Assembly: GCA_019639115.1 (NCBI GenBank)
Contig: JAHBSM010000002.1
Coordinates: 62,001 to 126,000 of the forward strand
Direction: 5' to 3'
From: Acidobacteriota bacterium
GTDB taxonomy: Bacteria > Acidobacteriota > Blastocatellia > Pyrinomonadales > Pyrinomonadaceae
DNA: 64,000 bases
Shown piece by piece: positions 30,901 to 39,416 of the stretch (within the stretch, counting starts at the first letter, position 1; each line of letters opens with the position of its first letter). The translations under genes and the position numbers were made by a program. The notes below the pieces were generated by a model. That model was not told where the DNA came from, searched no databases, and saw only the letters and a list, made by a program, of their open reading frames with translations.

Positions 30901-31180
30901 CGCTCGCGCAGACGAAGTGTCGATATCGCTTGATATCGCCGGCGACGACGTGACATTCGAGATCCGGGATAACGGAGTCGGATTCGACATGTCGAATCCG
31001 GAGGGCGAAGACGCTGACGACGTCTCGGGCAACGGCCTGGCGAGTATGCGGCGACGGGCCCTGGCCAATGGCGGCGTTGCCGTGGTCGAGTCCGTGCCAG
31101 GTGAAGGAACGGTCGTCCGGGTCCGCATGCCGCGGAATCAGGCTTTTGATGAATCGTTGATACCGAATGCAAAAGTTTGA
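27929..31180 (+). CDS. Two-component regulator propeller sensor histidine kinase
   Basis: 1083 residues. A signal or anchor helix is followed by a large periplasmic sensor made of repeated propeller blades, recognisable by recurring DSQGFIWFSTRDGLSRFDG-like strings (for example DRSGNVWIAG, DSAGTIWVSS, TPDGSIWLGS, DSNGDLWFAT), over about residues 30-690. A Y_Y_Y-type beta domain (FQYKLEGADEDWSQP, YRLMVRS) precedes one membrane helix near 805-825. The kinase is HisKA_3 type with the histidine in ATDLHDDIGASL (about 872) and an ATP site with DNGVGFD and GNGLASM. I start at the ATG of MTLPRYLDRL because the earlier start lies inside the rpoD terminator. It is paired with the LuxR regulator downstream; the ligand is probably a glycan but unproven. 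Confidence 0.93.
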   Translation: MTLPRYLDRLGRLLTFTLAAAALIHVRAESLPLRTYTSVDGLGSGFVNSISQDSQGFIWFSTRDGLSRFDGAQFVTFQIGSDEVSPNVESVVEMPDGNYLIATSGGTFWFDPATSAQMSNSRLVIDAQLVSGSHGDIYTDKRGRTWLAVGEPRYVEKAESGYRLVDAGLPIPPDISKSLRVQGFAETSDGSLWINCTTGLVREYPDGRVDFHRLPPELTATNSAITVDRTDRLWIARSGDLYVLKPSNDAPSGDDRFNDRDIFAGVAAKPLSPDGIVEPSSDGGILRISPGAEYSAAQSKGLIAGRDGSIWLAAESVLYNFRGGAAARFDHRHGLPRSMTRIFEDRSGNVWIAGQSSLVRLDRLGMTTFGADADTANATYVSVGKGPDGRMYFGKARFETAEFDGARMIASRPILPPGSQSRWTSRHTFRDSTGRWWVLSTSGAAVFSPTATAGSLDGRRPDHIYTQADGLVSNAAFQIFEDSAGTIWVSSRGSGTGSADNGVARLRKGAARFEQVGEELGFPPAKAASAFAEDASGGLWMVFYTGGVARFDGERFTYYSEKEQPQFGQTMTDILVTPDGSIWLGSSNSGLLKIDPSASPILVKQIGPNDGMASSNIRTLTADRFGRIYAGTARGIDRIDPNTLGIRHFSIANGLASDFVVDSAMDSNGDLWFATGGGVSRISPESDNTAEAAAAVKFGSVRIAGVEQPISLLGAGDLDRGDLSSQENNFQIGYFALGNSAGDSVRFQYKLEGADEDWSQPTTVTSLNFANLRPADYRLMVRSITPDGASFGEPATLRFTILPPIWQRRWFTILAALIVIGVGYLIYRYRTARLLEVNAALSDAKAAEERLRRSREERIVELERVRSRIATDLHDDIGASLTQIAILSEVARASGGPDSAISTKPLSKITEISSDLIGTMSDIVWSINPTKDHFSDLVKRMRRFAADLLSEQGITVRFDEPSDLGEIVLDSNVRREIYLIFKEAVNNIAKHARADEVSISLDIAGDDVTFEIRDNGVGFDMSNPEGEDADDVSGNGLASMRRRALANGGVAVVESVPGEGTVVRVRMPRNQAFDESLIPNAKV

Positions 31181-31252
31181 ATCGAGCGAGTAGGCTCCCT
31201 GCCCGTTCGGGTGGCGAGAAACCTGTCTCGTTACGTCAATATCTATCTGGAA

Positions 31253-31906
31253 ATGGCAAACGAACCCGACAACATCATCAAGACAGCCATCGTGGAAGAC
31301 ATACGAACTATTCGCGACGGCCTCGCGACGCTACTTGATTTCACCGAAGGATTCACTCTGACCGGCAGCTATCGATCGATGGAAGAGGCGTTCGTAAAGA
31401 TACCGGGAAATGTACCGGACGTATTACTGAGCGACATCGGGCTGCCGGGTATCGACGGCATCGAAGGCACCCGCCAGCTCCACGAGAAATTCCCCGAGAT
31501 GACGATCCTGATGATCACCGTTTATGACGACGATGAGCGGATCTTCGACGCGCTTTGTGCGGGAGCGACCGGCTATTTGCTGAAGCGGACGCCGCCTGCA
31601 AAGCTGCTCGAGAATATTCGCGAGGCGGTCTCGGGCGGCGCTCCTATGTCGCCCGAGGTCGCTAATAGGGTCATCAAACTTTTTCGTGAGGTCCGCCCGC
31701 CCGAACGTGTTGATTACGACCTGACGCCCCACGAGACCCGCCTTTTGAAACTGATCGTCGAGGGCCACAACTATACGACCGCCGCCGAACAGCTACGCGT
31801 TAGCTACAACACCATCAAGTTTCACATGCGTCACATCTACGAGAAACTGCAGGTCCATTCAAAGAGCGAAGCCGTATCGCTCGCCCTCAAGAACCGCATA
31901 GTCTAA
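31253..31906 (+). CDS. NarL/LuxR-family response regulator
   Basis: 217 residues from the ATG at 31253; the open frame reaches 42 nt further back. The receiver domain has VEDIRTIRDGL, phospho-acceptor Asp61 in LLSDIGLPG, and Lys111 in GYLLKRT. The C-terminal helix-turn-helix reads LTPHETRLLKLIVEGHNY and VSYNTIKFHMRHIYEKLQV, a LuxR-type DNA-binding domain. It lies 72 bp after the propeller kinase, the expected partner. The next two genes, an FG-GAP secreted protein and a beta-barrel, are candidates for its regulon by position only. Confidence 0.95.
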   Translation: MANEPDNIIKTAIVEDIRTIRDGLATLLDFTEGFTLTGSYRSMEEAFVKIPGNVPDVLLSDIGLPGIDGIEGTRQLHEKFPEMTILMITVYDDDERIFDALCAGATGYLLKRTPPAKLLENIREAVSGGAPMSPEVANRVIKLFREVRPPERVDYDLTPHETRLLKLIVEGHNYTTAAEQLRVSYNTIKFHMRHIYEKLQVHSKSEAVSLALKNRIV

Positions 31907-32028
31907 AACCGCAAGTAGGACTCGAACAGCTATCCGAACGGGTGGCGAAAAATTCCATATCTAGACCTACTATCGTCTCCAAGTTCGGCACACGTCCGAG
32001 CGAGATCAAATCTAACTTGGAGATCAAG

Positions 32029-33804
32029 ATGATGTTTAGATACGCATTCTTCAGCGGCGGCAAACGGGCCTCGCTTTTATTTTTCATGCTCGCAGCATTG
32101 TGGACGAGCGCGTTTGCAGCAGCTCCGCAGAACGACGATCTCGCGGCTGCGCTCGTGGTCACGGGACCGAACGGGACGATCATGGGTACTACCGTTGACG
32201 CTTCACGTCAATTGAACGAAAACTCACATGATTTCGCTCCTGATATAGGTTATCGCTCGGTTTGGTTCACGTGGACCGCGACGGAAACCAAGCCGGTCGT
32301 TTTCGAGATCGTCAGTGCAGGATTTGACCCTGTAATGGCGGCGTACACCGGCAACGCGTTTCCGCTGACCACTATTTCCAGAAACAATGACACTGTTGGA
32401 CAGCTTCCAAGACTGGAATTTGGAGCGTTCGCTGGGGTTACCTATCGGATCGCCATCGCAGTCTCAAAGGACCCGACAGCGCAGGGCGGAACGTTTGAGA
32501 TGCAGTGGCAGACCGCTGACAACCCGACGAACGACAATTTCGCTAACGCTCGGGAACTCAACAGCACTCAGTCCGGGCGTGTATCGTTAGCGAGGCTCAA
32601 CGCCACACGCGAGATCGGCGAACCGCTCCACATCGCGGGTCAGCGATCGACATGGTTCAAATTCACGAACAACGAAGCATACGACATCAGCTACACGTTC
32701 ACGACCTCAGCTTCTGATAATTCAGATTCGGTGATCGCCGTTTACGAAGGTTCGTCGCTAGCGACACTGACGCGGATAGTGAGCAATGACAACTACGCGG
32801 CGACCAGCAACGCTCGTGTGATCTTTCGAGCGAGGTCAGGTGTCACATATCGCATCGCGGTCGATGAGGGCCCGGCCTCGAATACCGGGAACAGCTATCT
32901 AAGCTGGGATATAACGCGCACCCGACCCTACACAGGTTTCGGCATTCGCGACGAATCATCTCGTGAGGTTTTGGACATTGATGCAGCTGACATATCGGTG
33001 TTCAGGCCATCGAACGGCGTGTGGTATTGGCTGGACGCAGGTACCAACACATTTGGGGCTGCTCAGTTCGGAGCTGCCGGTGACATGCCTGTTCCCGGCG
33101 ACTTCGATGGCGACGGCCGGTCCGACCGTGCCGTAGTTCGTAATGTGAATGGCAGCTATATCTGGTGGCTCAACCACAGCTTTGACAACAGTGTCATTGC
33201 GATCCAATGGGGCATCAACGGCGACAAGCCGGTGGTCGGCGATTACGACTTTGACGGTCGAGCGGATATTGGCGTATTCAGGCCAAGCTCAGGAACATGG
33301 TACATACTTCGCAGCTCCGACGGACAATTGCTTGCAAAGCAATTCGGAACCAACGGCGACATCCCGGTGATCGGCGATTTTCCCGGCACGACGGACGCTA
33401 CAGACATTGCTGTGTTTCGCCCGTCGAACGGAACTTGGTATTTAGACAAAGGCAACTCGGTGTCCGCTATCCAATTTGGCCTGTCGGGCGACAAGCCGGT
33501 CGTTGGCGATTACGACGGTGATAGAAAGAGTGACATTGCCGTGTTTCGTCCATCGAGTGGTATGTGGTTCGGACTTCTGAGCCGTACGAACGGATTCTTC
33601 GCCACCAAGTGGGGGATAAGCGGTGACATTCCGCTCCCCGCAGATTATGACAACAACTCTAACGAACCGTTCGACCTGTGTGTTTTCAGGCCGAGCGACC
33701 GCACATGGTACATCCTCAGGACCGAAGGCACCGTGACACAATTCAGACAATTCGGGCTGAGTGACGATATCCCTGTCGCATCGCTGAGCACGCTCGCCCA
33801 GTGA
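32029..33804 (+). CDS. Secreted FG-GAP/VCBS-type repeat protein
   Basis: 591 residues. GGAGA lies 7 nt before the chosen ATG, and the protein starts with a signal peptide (LLFFMLAALWTSAFAA). Residues about 30-300 hold two beta-rich domains resembling bacterial pre-peptidase modules (SVWFTWTATETKP, RSTWFKFTNNEAYD). From about 320 to the end there are at least five ~48-residue repeats with VFRPSxGxWY, QFGxxGDxPVxGDYD and DGDxxSDIAVFRP, the calcium-binding FG-GAP pattern. Such proteins are extracellular and often adhesive. The frame upstream to a GTG at 31942 is not needed. Confidence 0.88.
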   Translation: MMFRYAFFSGGKRASLLFFMLAALWTSAFAAAPQNDDLAAALVVTGPNGTIMGTTVDASRQLNENSHDFAPDIGYRSVWFTWTATETKPVVFEIVSAGFDPVMAAYTGNAFPLTTISRNNDTVGQLPRLEFGAFAGVTYRIAIAVSKDPTAQGGTFEMQWQTADNPTNDNFANARELNSTQSGRVSLARLNATREIGEPLHIAGQRSTWFKFTNNEAYDISYTFTTSASDNSDSVIAVYEGSSLATLTRIVSNDNYAATSNARVIFRARSGVTYRIAVDEGPASNTGNSYLSWDITRTRPYTGFGIRDESSREVLDIDAADISVFRPSNGVWYWLDAGTNTFGAAQFGAAGDMPVPGDFDGDGRSDRAVVRNVNGSYIWWLNHSFDNSVIAIQWGINGDKPVVGDYDFDGRADIGVFRPSSGTWYILRSSDGQLLAKQFGTNGDIPVIGDFPGTTDATDIAVFRPSNGTWYLDKGNSVSAIQFGLSGDKPVVGDYDGDRKSDIAVFRPSSGMWFGLLSRTNGFFATKWGISGDIPLPADYDNNSNEPFDLCVFRPSDRTWYILRTEGTVTQFRQFGLSDDIPVASLSTLAQ

Positions 33805-34009
33805 TCTCACCCGCCGTAGCCAACCGCAGCGGGACTGCCGCAGGGTGGTCCCCTTCCCTTATGCACGCCACGGGGCTCCGGCAAGATCGAACGGTATTGA
33901 TATCGCGCCACCCGAACGGATGGTGACCGTCACAATACGGACGGCTAGATTTAGATTGATGGGCAAGGCGAGTACTTTGCTCGAGGCCAGACAACAACGA
34001 GAGGAATTT

Positions 34010-34693
34010 ATGAGAACAATAATGCATATGACAATTGCCGCCGCCTTGATCACAGGAATATGCGGCATCACCTTTGGACAGACATCCGCCTCAGCGTCAT
34101 TAAGCGAAAATGCGCCATCAGTGCCTACACCAGCCGACGCCGGGTCTGATGCTGTCAATGGAAAGCTCCGTACGCGGATCTCACAGCGGACGTCGGACAG
34201 CTTCTACAAATGGGAAGTTTTCGCCGGATATCAGTTTGCCGTCACCGAAGAATCGTTACGATTCAACAACGTGTTCGCATCGGCCGGCGGTAATTTTCAT
34301 AAATACGTGGGTGTGAAGGTCGAGGTTACCGGTGCATTTGAGAATCACCTAAGCAACGACGGGAACTTCAAGGTCGCGGACAGACGACTATTGTTCCTAG
34401 GTGGTCCACAGATCAAGAACAATTCTACAAAGGCCAAGGTCAAGCCGTTCGCCCATGCGTTATTCGGTCTTGCCATTTTGACCCAACGAAATTGTTCGGT
34501 CGCTAACGGAAACTGCATTAACGTCAATACCGGTTCCAACCATTTCGCGATGAGTTTTGGCGGCGGGCTTGATGTAAAGCTGAACAAGCGTATGGATATC
34601 CGTCTATTCCAAGTGGACTATAACCCGATCGCATATCGATCGAATTTCTGGGGACATACCTTCCGTATCGGTGTGGGGCTGGTCTTCCACTGA
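34010..34693 (+). CDS. Outer-membrane beta-barrel protein
   Basis: 227 residues. GAGAGGAA precedes the ATG. A signal peptide ends near TFGQTSA, a proline/serine linker follows, and then alternating strands: WEVFAGYQFAVTEE, GVKVEVTGAF, VKPFAHALFGLAIL, FAMSFGGGLDVKL, and a final strand ending in FRIGVGLVFH with terminal aromatic/His. This fits an 8-stranded OmpA/OMP_b-brl barrel. Transport or adhesion role unknown. Confidence 0.82.
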   Translation: MRTIMHMTIAAALITGICGITFGQTSASASLSENAPSVPTPADAGSDAVNGKLRTRISQRTSDSFYKWEVFAGYQFAVTEESLRFNNVFASAGGNFHKYVGVKVEVTGAFENHLSNDGNFKVADRRLLFLGGPQIKNNSTKAKVKPFAHALFGLAILTQRNCSVANGNCINVNTGSNHFAMSFGGGLDVKLNKRMDIRLFQVDYNPIAYRSNFWGHTFRIGVGLVFH

Positions 34694-34709
34694 ACACTTG
34701 CCCCGCACA

Positions 34710-34756
34710 ACAGGTCCGATCGAGAGATGCCGCAAGCATCACTCTGTCGGGCCTGT
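34710..34756 (+). terminator. Long hairpin after the beta-barrel gene
   Basis: A multi-part stem ACAGG-CCGA-GAG-GATGC / GATGC complement GCATC-CTC-TCGG-CCTGT with loop CGCAA lies 17 bp after the stop. There is no T tract, so it may be a transcript-stabilising hairpin or a weak terminator. Confidence 0.5.
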
Positions 34757-34811
34757 ATCATGTTTGTATGATCAGATCGATCACATACCGTTATATGCGA
34801 GATAGCCTCGT

Positions 34812-35390
34812 ATGAGACGTACGTTCGGCATAGCTCTGTCCGTCCTATCCATCGTCGGAGTTAATCTGATCCCTGTCGAGATGTTCCTCAATCGCAGCTT
34901 TTCGGCCTCGTCCGCTTTTGCGTATTTCGCTGTGGAGACCGCGGTCGGCATCATACTCACGGCAATGGCATTCCTGCTGATCGGCCGCGGAACGGATAGC
35001 CACAAACGCCGCGAGACGCTCAAGGGATACCTGGTCTTCTCGATCGGTTTTTGGTCCGCCTCGGTCGTCTTCCTGTTCGCTTTCGTACACCTGATACTTC
35101 GATCCGCTCCGGATCTCGATGCGCTGCTCTCAGCTATACCTACGATGGCCGGATTCGAGGTGCTCGAGGTTGCGGGCCTTTTGCTCGTCTTTGGAACGGC
35201 AGCGGGCCGGTCAACCAAGATCCTCGATCCCGCAATGTCCAGAACGGCAGTGCTGTTCCTTTCGGTCTTTGTCGGAATTTTCGCAGCCGCGATCTCGGAC
35301 GGATACTTCGTGGTTCCTTTCATTTTCCTAAAGACACTTGCGGACGCAGGGGCCGTTCTCTCCGCCGCCAGAAAAGTGGCCGTGGTCTGA
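34812..35390 (+). CDS. Predicted membrane protein, function unknown
   Basis: 192 residues with about five hydrophobic segments (FGIALSVLSIVGVNLIPVEM, TAVGIILTAMAFLLIG, GFWSASVVFLFAFVHLIL, FEVLEVAGLLLVFG, TAVLFLSVFVGIFAAAI) separated by short charged loops. I do not recognise the family. A longer frame on the other strand is serine/arginine-rich without membrane or domain pattern and is taken as a shadow. A terminator follows directly. Confidence 0.7.
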   Translation: MRRTFGIALSVLSIVGVNLIPVEMFLNRSFSASSAFAYFAVETAVGIILTAMAFLLIGRGTDSHKRRETLKGYLVFSIGFWSASVVFLFAFVHLILRSAPDLDALLSAIPTMAGFEVLEVAGLLLVFGTAAGRSTKILDPAMSRTAVLFLSVFVGIFAAAISDGYFVVPFIFLKTLADAGAVLSAARKVAVV

Positions 35391-35417
35391 TCCGAACTTT
35401 CACCACCGCGCACATGG

Positions 35418-35438
35418 CCACCCGCGAGGGTGGTTTTT
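35418..35438 (+). terminator. Rho-independent terminator
   Basis: A perfect 6-bp stem CCACCC / GGGTGG with loop GCGA is followed by TTTTT, 27 bp after the membrane protein stop. Confidence 0.85.
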
Positions 35439-35513
35439 CTTTGTCTTTCGCTTGTTAGATTGGTTCCTGCGAGCGGGCAACGCTCAAATACTGATCGATA
35501 AGAGGAAGTAATT

Positions 35514-35999
35514 ATGCACTTTTCTACTACCGCAGAAGCCATAGATCTGATCGACCGATTCGAGGCCGGGATCCTCGACCGGCACGAGTTCACGCATCTC
35601 CAATTCCTGACCGTCGGGCTGTATCTATGCGCACGCTATCCATTTGCCGAAGCGATCGATCGGATGCGTTCGGGTATACGGATGCTGGAACGCCGCCACG
35701 GCAAACTCATCACGCTGACGGGCGAATATCATGAGACGAGCGTTGTCTTTTGGATGATCGTCATCATGCAGTTCTTAGGATCGACGGCGATCGTGGGTTT
35801 TGCCGAAATGGCCAACCGCTTGATCGAGATCTGCGGCGACCCGACGCTGCCCCTCGATTACTACAGCCGGGCGAGGCTGTTCTCTGACGAAGCCAGGATC
35901 GACTTCCTGGTGCCGGACCTCGATCAAAATTATCTATTTGCGAACCCGGTCGCGTTAGCTGCCCAAGCGGGTGGCTCGGAGATCGGCCGATCGTCCTAA
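35514..35999 (+). CDS. Conserved protein with T-H-L and Y-H-E-T motifs, copy 1
   Basis: 161 residues, cytoplasmic by composition. It aligns without gaps over the first 136 residues to the protein at 39417-39896. Shared invariant positions are T27-H28-L29 with LTVGL, G54-I55, Y72-H73-E74-T75, F79-W80, Y117-S118-R119, E126-A127-R128 and P134-D135-L136. The conserved His, Glu and Tyr suggest an active or metal site, but I cannot name a function. AGAGGAAG lies close upstream of the ATG. It precedes the dipeptidase-like gene by 56 bp. Confidence 0.78.
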   Translation: MHFSTTAEAIDLIDRFEAGILDRHEFTHLQFLTVGLYLCARYPFAEAIDRMRSGIRMLERRHGKLITLTGEYHETSVVFWMIVIMQFLGSTAIVGFAEMANRLIEICGDPTLPLDYYSRARLFSDEARIDFLVPDLDQNYLFANPVALAAQAGGSEIGRSS

Positions 36000-36055
36000 C
36001 CTGATTTTGAGTTCGAGGCCGGTCGGCCGGAACGAATGACAACAGGAGAATTGAA

Positions 36056-38476
36056 ATGAAACGGACAACACAGATACACGCAATGGTCATCGCTGCGATC
36101 ATTACATTGCTCACGCTTGCTGGCCAGGCGTCGGCAAAGGACATCAACGGCTATTACTACTGCAACGACGGGAGTTCGTTCTTTCTCCGTCAGGTCGGCA
36201 CCAAGCTCTACGGCTTCGGCGAGAACTCGGACGGCAGCTTCGCGAGCGTCCTGGCCGGAACGATCAATGGGACAAAGGTCGAAGCGAAATGGTGGGACGT
36301 GCCAAAGGGCAGAGCCAAGACCAGCGGCACGATCACGTTCGAGATCAGCTTCAGCGGCGATATGCTCAAAAAAGTCACGTCGTCCGTCCCGAACGCTATC
36401 GATTTTCTCAAATTCGCTCCGATCACGCGCGATACGACTGAAAAGCTCCGAAGCAAGCCTGAGGGGTTCTCGGGCGGAACGGGAAACCTGACGGGCGTCT
36501 GGAACGGCGACGATTTTGCAAGCTATTACGTACGAGAGATGCCCGAGGGCGATGTTGTCTTCTACGCGGAGAATAACCTTTGGGGCGATCCGGGCGGCGA
36601 ATTCAAGCCGAGTTTCGCACGCGTATTCATCGGCAAGAAGGTGAACGCTCTCGTGACGGGCGACTGGGTCGATCTGCCGAAGGGCAAGGCCGGCGCAAGC
36701 GGCGTCCTCGCTTCTCGGATCGTAAATCCGCAGGAGATCACGTTCAACAATCCGCCGGTCGGCATCGACGGCACGCGTATGTATCGCAGCTTGCCTAACA
36801 ACCTTTTTGGATGGGCAGACCTGCACACGCACCCGATGGCTCACCTGGCGTTGGGCCGCAAGTTCATCCACGGAGTGCCGGATGTCGGGTCGCTGATCCC
36901 TGCAGACGAGAACTGCAGGATGAATTACCGCGCCGAAAAGATCGAACAGGCGCTCGACAAGGACAACTCCACGCACGGCGGAACCGACATACTCGGCCTT
37001 GGCAATAGGTGCGGCGATAACTTTCGCGCGTCCATACTCGACAGCTTTCAGTCGGCGAACGGAGCAGAGGTGACGCCGAATTTTGCGGCCGGGTATCCGA
37101 CGTTCAAGGACTATCCGAAATACAACGACCTTACGCACCAGAAGATGTGGATCGATTGGGTGAGGCGCGCATATCACGGCGGACAACGCGTGATGATCGG
37201 CCTAGCAATGAATAACCAGACGCTCGCGTCGGCGGTATCGGGGCCCGGAGACGGCCCGGTCAGCGACAAAGAATCGGCCGATCTGCAGATCGACGAGATG
37301 AAGCTCTTTGCCAAACGGCATAACGATTTCATGGAGATCGCCTATTCGGCAGCGGACGTGCGCCGGATCGTTGCGGCCAACAAGATGGCTCTTATTCTCG
37401 GCGTCGAGATCGACAATATAGGCAATTTCATAAACTTCAGGCGAAACTTGCCTAATTCGGCCACCCGCGAATACGAGGACAACACGACCGAGGCCGCGAC
37501 ATTTGCCGAGATCGATCGCCTATATGCCAAAGGTGTCAGATACGTTTTCCCCGTACATCTGATCGACAGCCTGTACGGCGGCACCGCGATATACCAGGAT
37601 CTGTTCAATCTTTCGAACTACCACATCCGCCACAAGTATTGGGACGTGAGGTGTAGCCAGCCCGGCGACGGCATCACAAAGAAATTCAAGGTCGCCGGCT
37701 TTGACGCGGGGCTCGCAGCAGCCAAAGCGCTGAAACTCGGCATCGATATCGCGAATTTTCCGCCAGACCCGCCCAAATGCGACAAAGTCGGCGAAGGATC
37801 GGGCCACGTCAACGGCACCGGACTCAGCCCGCTGGGCGAGTCGCTGATACGCAAGCTCGTAGCTAAAGGAATGCTGATCGATATCGACCATTCATCGGTC
37901 AAGACGATCGACGCGATACTCAAGATAGCCGAGGCCGTTCCCGGTGGCTATCCGCTCGTGTCGGGCCATACGGGCCTGAGAACCGAGCTCAAGAATGAGA
38001 ACTCGCGAACGCCGGCACAGCTTGCCAAGATCGCTCAACTCGGCGGGATGTTCGGCCTTGGTTCTGATGACGTCACCACCGGTGCATGGATCAATCAGTA
38101 CATCGCCGCTTCGAAACAAATGGGTGCCGCCTCGGCGGGACGCGTTGCTTTCGGTTCGGACCTGAACGGATTGGTCAAAGGCCCGAGCCCGTTCATGACA
38201 CTGCCGACGGCGATCACGCTTGACCCGATCAAACTGACACAAGCGGCAAAGGTTTGCACCGACAAGCTCTATGTCGGCGGTTTTATCAAAAGCAGAACAG
38301 GCCAGAGGTCCTGGGACGCGTGCACGGACGGCGTCGCTCATTACGGCATGCTCACGGATTTTCTCCAGCAGATCAGATCGATGCCGCAAGGCAACGTCGT
38401 AAACGCCGACATCATGAGGAATGCCGAGGCTTTCGCTCTGATGTGGGCAAAGGCAGAGAAGGCCAAGGGTTTCTGA
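36056..38476 (+). CDS. Secreted metal-dependent hydrolase, membrane dipeptidase (M19)-like, with duplicated N-terminal domain
   Basis: 806 residues with a signal peptide (1-27, ending ASAK). Two ~95-residue beta-rich repeats follow (about 28-125 and 140-240), both with an aromatic GxW/Y start, R, ENx and a W-x-D-x-PKG-x-A core. The TIM-barrel part begins DLHTHP (about 255), the HxH metal site. It continues with VEIDNIGN, LIDIDHSS (about 608), VSGHTGLR (about 637) and FGSDLNGL (about 700), the order of metal ligands in renal-dipeptidase-like enzymes. Likely hydrolyses dipeptides or related amides outside the cytoplasm. AGGAG precedes the start. A long frame on the opposite strand here is a shadow. 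Confidence 0.82.
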   Translation: MKRTTQIHAMVIAAIITLLTLAGQASAKDINGYYYCNDGSSFFLRQVGTKLYGFGENSDGSFASVLAGTINGTKVEAKWWDVPKGRAKTSGTITFEISFSGDMLKKVTSSVPNAIDFLKFAPITRDTTEKLRSKPEGFSGGTGNLTGVWNGDDFASYYVREMPEGDVVFYAENNLWGDPGGEFKPSFARVFIGKKVNALVTGDWVDLPKGKAGASGVLASRIVNPQEITFNNPPVGIDGTRMYRSLPNNLFGWADLHTHPMAHLALGRKFIHGVPDVGSLIPADENCRMNYRAEKIEQALDKDNSTHGGTDILGLGNRCGDNFRASILDSFQSANGAEVTPNFAAGYPTFKDYPKYNDLTHQKMWIDWVRRAYHGGQRVMIGLAMNNQTLASAVSGPGDGPVSDKESADLQIDEMKLFAKRHNDFMEIAYSAADVRRIVAANKMALILGVEIDNIGNFINFRRNLPNSATREYEDNTTEAATFAEIDRLYAKGVRYVFPVHLIDSLYGGTAIYQDLFNLSNYHIRHKYWDVRCSQPGDGITKKFKVAGFDAGLAAAKALKLGIDIANFPPDPPKCDKVGEGSGHVNGTGLSPLGESLIRKLVAKGMLIDIDHSSVKTIDAILKIAEAVPGGYPLVSGHTGLRTELKNENSRTPAQLAKIAQLGGMFGLGSDDVTTGAWINQYIAASKQMGAASAGRVAFGSDLNGLVKGPSPFMTLPTAITLDPIKLTQAAKVCTDKLYVGGFIKSRTGQRSWDACTDGVAHYGMLTDFLQQIRSMPQGNVVNADIMRNAEAFALMWAKAEKAKGF

Positions 38477-38572
38477 CGACCGGGATCCCGGCCGCGAAGA
38501 TCGGAGCCAGCCCGGCGGCAGCGAACTAGAACTTCCGAGCCGCCGGCATTTATGAAATTGGAGACGAACGCA

Positions 38573-39253
38573 ATGAGATACTTCATTCTACTGATAATGG
38601 CGATGTCAGCATTCGCCGCAACAGCATCCGGACAGACGTACGGCCAACCGGCGGGAGCAGCTCCCGTACTTGAGCCTAAGCAGCCGGGAACGATACGAAT
38701 CGGAATCGTACAGGCGAGCACAAAACTAAAGCAGAACACGATGGGTTCGGAGATCGGCGAGATCATTCGAACACGTTGGTACAGCTATCTCGACGGGCCG
38801 ACCATCGAGGTCATTCCCATAGAATCTCGGATCGCATTGCAAGCGAACATCGAAGCGCAGCAGAAAGATTGCGACTACGTGCTCTACTCGACATTCTCGC
38901 AAAAGAAGAGCGGAAAGTTACTGAGCAGCGTCATACGCATAGCGGTGCCGGTCTTCGCGAACGCAGTCCCGATGGGCGGAACGCTCGGATCGATGGGATC
39001 GAGCTCGATACGTCAGGCCGTGCAGGAGGGCGCAAAGGACGCTGCAAAGAATATGGCGAACCAGGCCGCCGCCAGCGTCAAAGCCAAGGACCAGGTCGTG
39101 CTTGATTTCACGCTAGTGGCCGTATCTACAACTTCGATCGCCGCCATCAAGTCGATCAAGACAAAAGCCGCGACCGACGGCGAGGACGTATTCTCTTCGC
39201 TGATCGAGAAAGCTGCGACGATGATACTCGAGACAGCTATGCCAAAAGGCTAG
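38573..39253 (+). CDS. Secreted protein of unknown function
   Basis: 226 residues from the ATG preceded by GGAGA at 9 nt; an ATG seven codons earlier is less well placed. A signal peptide ends near ATASGQ. The mature part has alternating strands and helices (RIGIVQASTKL, DCDYVLYSTFSQ, VLDFTLVAVST) with a G/S/A-rich middle helix region (GSMGSSSIRQAVQEGAKDAA). I recognise no family. It follows the dipeptidase-like gene in the same direction and is closed by a terminator. Confidence 0.72.
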   Translation: MRYFILLIMAMSAFAATASGQTYGQPAGAAPVLEPKQPGTIRIGIVQASTKLKQNTMGSEIGEIIRTRWYSYLDGPTIEVIPIESRIALQANIEAQQKDCDYVLYSTFSQKKSGKLLSSVIRIAVPVFANAVPMGGTLGSMGSSSIRQAVQEGAKDAAKNMANQAAASVKAKDQVVLDFTLVAVSTTSIAAIKSIKTKAATDGEDVFSSLIEKAATMILETAMPKG

Positions 39254-39277
39254 GCTCGTCAAAGGCATCACGAACCT

Positions 39278-39311
39278 CCGGCCGGGCCCGCATGTTCCCG
39301 GCCGGAAGTTT
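39278..39311 (+). terminator. Probable rho-independent terminator
   Basis: A perfect 9-bp stem CCGGCCGGG / CCCGGCCGG with a 10-nt loop is followed by AAGTTTTCC. The T run is short but the stem is strong. Confidence 0.65.
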
Positions 39312-39416
39312 TCCGGAATCATGCAATTATGGCTATCATATTTCCAACTTCGCGGCTCGATCGTGCCGTCCGCCGGCAGCCGACACGCCCGATAGCTAAG
39401 GATCAAGAGGAACAAA

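Noticed and set aside
34710..34756. Possible tRNA-like fold
   Set aside because: It is a single long hairpin without D, anticodon and T arms.
34781..35593. 270-aa minus-strand frame
   Set aside because: Serine/arginine-rich shadow of the membrane protein at 34812-35390 and of the start of the next gene, with no domain.
35996..37186. 396-aa minus-strand frame
   Set aside because: It mirrors the dipeptidase-like gene, which has a signal peptide, Shine-Dalgarno and metal motifs. The long antisense frame is a GC-codon artefact.
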